Positions 58,701 through 64,000 of a stretch of 64,000 nucleotides of DNA are shown in pieces. This stretch comes from Odontesthes bonariensis. Taxonomy: Eukaryota; Chordata; Actinopteri; Atheriniformes; Atherinopsidae. Within the stretch, counting starts at the first letter, position 1; every line of letters begins with the position of its first letter. The notes beneath the pieces were generated by a model. The model saw only the letters and a list, made by a program, of their open reading frames with translations. It was not told the DNA's origin and did not search any database. The stretch is taken from contig NC_134510.1 of assembly GCF_027942865.1 (NCBI RefSeq), positions 5,118,001 through 5,182,000 of the forward strand, read 5' to 3'. The translations under genes and the position numbers were made by a program.

Positions 58701-60291
58701 ATACGGTATATATCGCGGTATGGTACTTTTGTATATAAATTACAACAGAACAGTTTCTCAGTGGTTATCATAGCACCAAATAAACACTTTCAATCAGGAT
58801 GTTTGCAGCAATATTAAATTAAATGTATTGTGCAAAACAGAAAACACAGGAAATATAAAAAATATATACGTTATATTTATATTTAAAAAATAAGAAAAGG
58901 TCAATTTCCTCGAATAAACTCTGTGAGAGAAAAGCCGCTGCCTCTTGGATAACGTAACTTTCATAGGCGCCTTCCACTTATTCAACATGCTCAAATATGC
59001 GTCATGTTTCAGACACCCCATTTGTGCATGTTAAGCTAACTGCTTGTTAATACGATAAGTTTTTTATTACTTTGCATGTCTTCCAAAAGGATTTTGAGGA
59101 TGTTACCGTTACACACCAGCTGAGACGCAGGGTAGCAAAACATTATGGGCGTGAAAACGAAACTTAGAAAATCGGCTCGGCCCATGCGCAAAACCACAAA
59201 GTAGCAAATCTCGACAAGTAGGAGAAGTCGACAGTACACCGGCTTTGACTCGTTTCATATTCCGGAGCATGGTTAGCCCGCAGGTGGTAAAACAAATTAC
59301 TCGTGTTACCTTGTCTTGCGATTACTGTCGCCCGGCATTTCCAAGCGGATGTTCAAAACTTTGCATTACTGCCGGACTCATGAGCTATTGCGGTATAAGG
59401 TATGCCAAAAAAATCTCTACCGTTGGTGAAAAATACAGCATAGGGTATGATACCGTGCATACCGCCCACCCCTAAATAGGACCTTTAAGTATTTTTTGGG
59501 GCTTTTTATGCCTTTAATGATAGGACAGTTGGAGAGAGACAGGAAGCAGGGGGCAGAGAGAGGGGGAACGACATGCAGCAAAGGGCCACTCGGTGCGGGA
59601 CTCGAACCGGGGCCAGCTGCAGCGAGGACTGTAGCCTCTGTACATGGGGCGGCTGCTTAACCCACTACGCCACCGACCGCCCCAAAAATCTTACATAGTT
59701 AACTACAGGTGTTAGAAAGCTCATGTGTGAGCACATTGAGGTGTGATGTAGGTCTGCAGTATTCAGACTACATCGTGTGTTGAAGGCCAGGTGGCTCTCA
59801 CCAGTGCTATATGACTGTTGTTCCATGTGTTGTTATCCACCAGTGTGGTCCTGTTAGCCATGCCTGCTATCTGGTAGCCATAGTCCCACCACGACATAAC
59901 TCTGGCATGCTCATCTGTATTCTGTCTCAGCCAATAGTACGCCTCCCTGAAGTCATCCAGGATGTTACGAGAGCTGTTGAGGACAGGTGAGACATTTGCC
60001 AGGTGAGGAGGGATGAGAGGTTTGAAACGGGAAGACATTTCAGAGGCGTATTAATCAAAATGGGATCACAACATTGGTCTCTCCTGCTGGTTACACAGCT
60101 CACCCATCATGGTTGTAAGACGCCAGCACCACGCTGGGGCTGGAGTAGGCGTTGCTGGTGACCCAGGTGCAGTGGACGGCAAACATCATGAGCAGCATGA
60201 GCATCAGCATGGTGACTATGGACTTGATGTTTGGGCCCAGGCCCTCCTCTGCCTTCTCCTGCTCCGACACATGCTTCCGCACCTTCCCAGC
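52703..60291 (-). CDS. STT3B: STT3B oligosaccharyltransferase catalytic subunit, 3' six exons
   Basis: Minus-strand exons: 60291-60104, 59973-59802, 55062-54889, 54728-54615, 54518-54309 and 52783-52703 (stop TAG). All borders are GT..AG and the phases join, giving 312 C-terminal residues. In order: a basic [18 protein letters not shown] stretch and a hydrophobic last membrane segment ([14 protein letters not shown]); then [10 protein letters not shown] with the WWDYG sequon-binding motif; [13 protein letters not shown] with glycosylation sites; DDINKFLWM, the DxxKxxxM motif; and a basic C-terminus ([15 protein letters not shown]). These match STT3B rather than STT3A, whose C-terminus lacks the basic KRKRGYIK tail. 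The enzyme transfers the lipid-linked glycan to Asn-X-Ser/Thr in the ER lumen, mainly for post-translational sites. Upstream exons were not found up to 64000 and must lie further right. Its introns hold several foldback elements and a SINE. Confidence 0.96.
53318..53934. mobile_element. Foldback MITE, TTAA ends, short family member
   Basis: It starts TTAAAGGGATAGTTCGCCTC and ends GAGGCGAACTATCCCTTTAA; the arms pair over about 280 bp (TTGACATGAAGCTGTATGAC and its inverse). It lies in the last STT3B intron. The arms match the outer arms of 61418-62790, but the coding unit found there is absent. Confidence 0.93.
55369..55876. mobile_element. MITE with CTCCGTC-rich ends
   Basis: Left end TTAAGGCTGAATCACCTCCG and right end GGAGAAGCATACCGAGGCCTTTA are imperfect inverses sharing CTCCGTC blocks; GACGGAGA is frequent. 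It resembles fish Harbinger/hAT MITEs; superfamily not decided. It lies in an STT3B intron. Confidence 0.6.
57925..58185 (+). mobile_element. Rex3/RTE-like fragment, internal
   Basis: The plus strand encodes [40 protein letters not shown] and [12 protein letters not shown], the same protein part as on the minus strand at 13683-14338. It ends before the RWLGH motif, so both ends are truncated. Confidence 0.85.
58642..59474. mobile_element. Non-autonomous hAT nested in the TTAA element
   Basis: Left end TAGGGCTGGGCGGTATGG and right end CATACCGCCCACCCCTA are inverted. Flanks CATAGGAC and AATAGGAC match in 7 of 8. The ends repeat CGGTATG words. No transposase. Confidence 0.9.
59491..59683 (-). 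mobile_element. tRNA-derived SINE
   Basis: On the minus strand it starts GGGGCGGTCGGTGGCGTAGT, with an A box (TGGCGTAGTGGGTTAAGC) and a B box (GGTTCGAGTCCC) at tRNA-like spacing. A conserved tail region follows (CTGCATGTCGTTCCCCCTCT), ending GGCATAAAAAGCCCCAAAAA. This is the layout of a Pol III SINE and not of a functional tRNA gene. It inserted beside the TTAA element, 120 bases from an STT3B exon. Confidence 0.92.
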
Positions 60292-61417
60292 CTGTAGGGA
60301 GAGCGGCTCGGAAGGTTACTGGAGGAACCGCGGGACCGGCGTGCTTTAAAATGAAGCCTTTAGTGCACTACAGGATGCTTCATTGTTCCCAGAAAGAACA
60401 TTTACAGACAGACAATGAATCAATGGAACGGTCTTATAGAATCAAACTCAAAGCTATCTTTCAGAAGAACAGTGGCAGGTTAGTCATTCCCACTGTGCTG
60501 ACAGAACATTTGTTCCCACCCAGAGATGCAGAAGGGGAAGAAGAGCAACAGATTCAACTCTTATTTTAAATATTGTCCAACCTTTAACTGAATTCTGTTT
60601 GCTTCTGCTGAATCAGACATCATTCAACGGCTAGCTTTGTATTCTACAGCACTTTAATTATAACTTAAAAAACTTAACTAAAAAATGGTGGAGATGGTCA
60701 CAGGAACAACATAATCATACAAATCATTCCGTTGACTTTTTCTGACTTTATGAAAAGAAGTTCAGCTTTAAAAACTCTATTCACTGTTTTCTGGCCCCAT
60801 GCTGCGATGGCTCGGATTGTAGCACTTATCTGCTGTAATGGAAGCACTTCAGCAATCATCTGGAATCTCAAATCATGTTTCCCCATTTAAATTGTAAGCT
60901 CCGACTTCTCCCAGCAAATAGCTGTGAAGAATATCTCACAATTCAGGTGCCAAACACTTCTCTGTGTTCACGAGTGTGCTGACGGATTATTGGATACTAG
61001 AAAAACTAAAAACTGATAAGAAATGTGATAGTGTGAATGCTCCACTTCCTCATCTGTCAGGTGTTTAACAGAATTCATTGTCAAACTCAGTGACGTGTGC
61101 TTCTAAACAGAAATGTAGGATCTACTTTGGTTGAGTAAAACATTGATTTATTTAGCAGGTCCGTTCCTGGTTGAGGATGGTGCTTTCAGGCTCCTCCAAG
61201 TGTTTGCATAGTGGACTAAACCAGGCAGGAGTTTGGAGATGGGCAGCAGAAGGAAGAAACGGCTTGTGTTTACGAGTTCTGTTTTCACACCATGTCACAG
61301 TAAACTGAACCAACCTTGAATGTTGTTCAAGGTTACTTGACTCACTGACTTCAAAAAGATACATTAGCTTAAAAAGAAAAGGAACAAAAAGGGAAAATCC
61401 ACACACATTTCTGGACA
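60292..61417. other. STT3B intron, no feature
   Basis: Nothing recognised. Confidence 0.45.
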
Positions 61418-61772
61418 TTAAAGGGATAGTTCGCCTCTTTTGACATGAAGCTGTACGACATCCCATACTAGTAATATTGTTTATGAACATTTTCCTACCC
61501 CCTGCTGCGTCCTGTGAGCTGAGTTACAGCCTCGTTTTGGGGGTGAAGTAAGTAGTCCGGCTAGTTGGCTGGGGCTTCACAAATAAAGTGTTTTGCTTCT
61601 GAAAAGAATATGCATTCAAAAGAGTAATACATTTGCATCACAAAATCGTATCTTCCGAAAAAGTTACACCTCACAATCACTTGGCACTAGGTTGCAGTAT
61701 CAATGCGTGCTGCCGCCTGCCGACAGCTGCGCCTGTTTCTCGGTGTTTACTGCTCGGAAAGTTAACGTAATC

Positions 61773-62099
61773 ATGTCTGACTACGACTCCGATGATGAAG
61801 ACATCCCTTTTACCACAGAGCTAAAGGGATATCTTTATGAACCAGAATATACAGATGCTGAACTTTACCAGATGGAGTTAGAACGGGCAGAGAGAGAGAG
61901 GAGGGACAGAGAGGTGGTCCCAGCTGAAGTTGGAGCCACAGCTGCGAGACACAGGGTGACCGACAAATGGTGGTGCACTTGTTCGAAGCGCCCAGTAATG
62001 CCAACGGAGGTGGAGAGCTGGCCTGGGTCGCTTCTTCCAGTTAATTTTGGGAACGTGGAAAAAGGTCCAGCATTCAGGATTGAGGGGAAGTCTTTATGA
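61773..62099 (+). pseudogene. Arm-encoded cysteine-rich protein, left arm
   Basis: From an ATG at 61773 the frame reads MSDYDSDDEDIPFTTELKGY, LYEPEYTDAELYQMELERAE, a charged helix, then VTDKWWCTCSKRPVMPTEVE. The last part is like the WCxCxxCxxMPTxxESxCC zinc-binding segment of P2X7 receptor tails and related fish proteins. The third cysteine is replaced by R, and the CC pair is lost because the palindrome centre starts there. The frame then runs into unrelated sequence and stops at 62097. Confidence 0.55.
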
Positions 62100-62436
62100 T
62101 TTGTGATGCAACAGAAGCTGGTACACTGGCCTCTTCATCAATTGAAAGGTCTTGCATCTGTGGCATGATGAGTTCCCATTCGTGGCAGCAGTAGCTCTCC
62201 ACCTCCGTTGGCATTACTGGGCACTTCGAACAAGTGCACCACCATTTGTCGGTCACAGCTGCAGCTGTGGCTCCAACTTCAGCTGGGACCATCTCTCTGT
62301 CCCTCCTCTCTCTCTCTCTGCCCGTTCTAACTCCATCGGGTGAAGATCGGCATCTGTATATTCTGGTTCATAAAGATATCCCTTTAGCTCTGTGGTAAAA
62401 GGGATGTCTTCAACATTGGTGTCATAGTCAGACATG
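62074..62436 (-). pseudogene. Arm-encoded cysteine-rich protein, right arm
   Basis: The mirror copy on the minus strand: MSDYDTNVEDIPFTTELKGY, LYEPEYTDADLHPMELERAE, then, after a frameshift near 62300, VTDKWWCTCSKCPVMPTEVE and ESYCCHEWELIMPQMQDLSI. Here the full set of cysteines (CxCxxC...CC) is kept and the frame extends to a short acidic tail that ends near 62074. It is thus the better copy for the cysteine domain but is frameshifted from its start. Confidence 0.55.
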
Positions 62437-62790
62437 ATTACGTTAACTTTCCGAGCAGTAAACACCGAGAAACAGGCGCAGCTGTCGGCAGGCGGCAGTG
62501 CGCATTGATACTGCAACCTAGTGCCAAGCGATTGTGAGGTGTAACTTTTTCGGAAGATACGATTTTGTGATGCAAATGTATTACTCTTTTGAATGCATAT
62601 TCTTTTCAGAAGTAAAACGCTTTATTTGTGAAGCCCCAGCCAACTAGCCGGACTACTTACTTCACCCCCAAAACGAGGCTGTAACTCAGCTCACAGGACG
62701 CAGCGGGGGGTAGGAAAATGTTCATAAATAATATTACTAGTATGGGATGTCGTACAGCTTCATGTCAAAAGAGGCGAACTATCCCTTTAA

Positions 62791-64000
62791 AGCCAAGCAT
62801 AACAGTAGAATACATCCAGGTGATAGAGCAATGCTTTGTGCATTAGAAACGTCTCCAAGAATTCATTAAACTCTTCACTGACTCATTTAAAACTCATCTC
62901 TGTTCATTAAAAGAAATCCAAACTATTACGAATGGTATGGGTAATTAATTAAATATGTGGATGTGATATATTTAAAAGACTCAAGTTGTTTTTAAAATCT
63001 AAAAACAAATTCATCCAGTTGGAGACTGTCATTGTCAATGCAATGTGGGTAGTTATGGAAGCTGGCTGGAGCAGCTCTGGTCTCCGGACCTCACCCTGAG
63101 AGGACTTCCTTTTGTTCTGGTTAGTGCAGTCTAACTGGTGAAGACAACACTGAACACATTCATGGAGATCCACTTCAAACAAAGATGAAGAAAGCTGGGC
63201 AGGCGAGAAAGGAGCAGAGACAAGAGACCTTTCACCGGTAACTGAGGAGCTCCCCCTGGTTCAATAAAACATAGTGTAGGGAGCCGACGAAGGCGGTTAG
63301 TTTGGCGCTGCTTAGTGAATAGACTGTTAAATTCAAGTCCAAATGATTCGTTTGAAATGCATACTGTATACCACAGTGAGTAATGATGGCCCCACTGCAT
63401 CATGCTGTCCACAGCTGCCGTTTAGGTTTCATTGATGCAGGAGCAGAGCTTGTTAGTTTATCACAGAAAAAGAATATCAAAGTAGGCCCAGCATTTTGTA
63501 AAAAGGTCTCTAATCGCAAAAAGTAGCACTGGTGATATCTTTCCTGTTAACTTGAGCTGATAAAGGTATCAAATGGATCAGAGAAGATGTGGTGAGAGAA
63601 AAGCTCCAGGTCTCAACGAAGCAGAAAAGCTGTGAAGACTAAAAAGCCCCCTGCTGCCCTGAATAGATGTCTTTACTGCTTTCAGGTAAAAGCTGTAGCA
63701 TCATTGCAGGCCAGATGACATCATCACTACAGATCTGGAATGCTCTTCATATGTAAACCAATGGCAGGTTTTGAATTTCAACATATGTGATAAACTTTGA
63801 GGATTTCTTTATTAACATATTACTGGGAGGGGGTAAAAAGAACAAATCAGGAAATATAAGGCTTTAATGTTCAGAATCTACTTGTCTTAAATATAATCCT
63901 TCATCTCTACCTTACTTTAAAATCCAAAAAGGAAACCATTACAGCAAAGTAAGGCCACAACGCTGTGGATCATCAGTAATGAGATGGTCACCATGAGATG
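62791..64000. other. STT3B intron to window edge, no feature
   Basis: No exon matching the upstream STT3B protein and no recognised repeat. The preceding exon should lie beyond the right edge. Confidence 0.45.

Larger units (their letters stand above)
56933..59488. mobile_element. TTAA-flanked element carrying two nested insertions
   Basis: Left end TTAAAAGGTCCTATGGCATG; the right end reads CATGCCATAGGAC, then a hAT, then AATAGGACCTTTAA. Without the hAT the ends are inverted copies. It also took a Rex3 fragment at about 57925. It lies in an STT3B intron. Confidence 0.85.
61418..62790. mobile_element. Large foldback element with a mirrored coding unit in both arms
   Basis: It starts TTAAAGGGATAGTTCGCCTC, ends with the inverse, and pairs over about 600 bp per arm, with an unpaired centre at about 62020-62190. 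Each arm encodes the same short protein start in its own outward-to-centre direction, followed by a cysteine-rich motif (separate entries). The TTAA borders suggest a piggyBac/Kolobok-type target. It lies in an STT3B intron. Confidence 0.93.

Noticed and set aside
59491-59683. Possible tRNA gene
   Set aside because: A and B boxes are present but no cloverleaf can be drawn, and the SINE-type body and tail follow; it is a SINE.
60292-64000. Search for the next upstream STT3B exon (the DKAGKVRKH junction partner)
   Set aside because: No minus-strand segment encodes the expected acidic linker or LYDK end; concluded that the intron continues off the window.

Overview
The window reads as intergenic-to-genic DNA of a teleost fish, probably a percomorph. 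Exons are short and separated by GT..AG introns. The dispersed repeats are of fish type: L2/Maui-like LINEs with the AATTCAATTC tail, Rex3/RTE-like LINEs with GATG tails, L1 fragments, hAT, Tc1-like, PIF/Harbinger and P-element remnants, and a tRNA-derived SINE. Four protein-coding genes can be supported, all in the right two thirds: ZDHHC3 (+, coding exons 23204-40088), TMEM42 (-, 46037-47468), a KIAA1143 homologue (+, 48092-49139) and the 3' part of STT3B (-, 52703-60291, continuing off the right edge). In human, homologues of the first three lie together at 3p21.31, and STT3B is on the same arm at 3p23. This supports orthology and a conserved block.

Region by region. 1-19.9 kb has no host gene that I recognise. 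It is transposon graveyard: an L1 split by an L2, a Tc1 fragment, a hAT with a perfect 8-bp target duplication, a degenerate THAP/P-element transposase, a Harbinger element, a 178-bp tandem repeat, a Rex3 copy with an 11-bp duplication, and two tandem PIF-like elements. The first PIF-like copy was split by a 2.5-kb Tc1/IS630-like element with a nearly complete transposase; the second took a solo LTR. 19.93-20.06 kb is a plausible CpG-type promoter and non-coding first exon for ZDHHC3. 20-40 kb is ZDHHC3. Its largest coding intron (23841-31331) holds an L1 hit by three separate hAT insertions and a Rex3 insertion. 40-46 kb is 3' flank with L1 and L2 pieces. TMEM42 and KIAA1143 are head to head across about 620 bp. 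KIAA1143 and STT3B are tail to tail, with poly(A) signals about 115 bp apart. 52.7-64 kb is STT3B with large foldback transposons in its introns.

The gene products work in separate pathways. ZDHHC3 is a Golgi S-acyltransferase, STT3B is a catalytic subunit of the ER oligosaccharyltransferase, TMEM42 is a small multi-pass membrane protein of unknown role, and KIAA1143 is a small charged protein of unknown role. The points most worth a second look are the two homologous alternative last exons of ZDHHC3, a TTAA-site foldback element that carries a mirrored cysteine-rich, P2X7-tail-like coding unit in both arms (61418-62790), and a 48-codon ORF kept in two diverged PIF-like elements.
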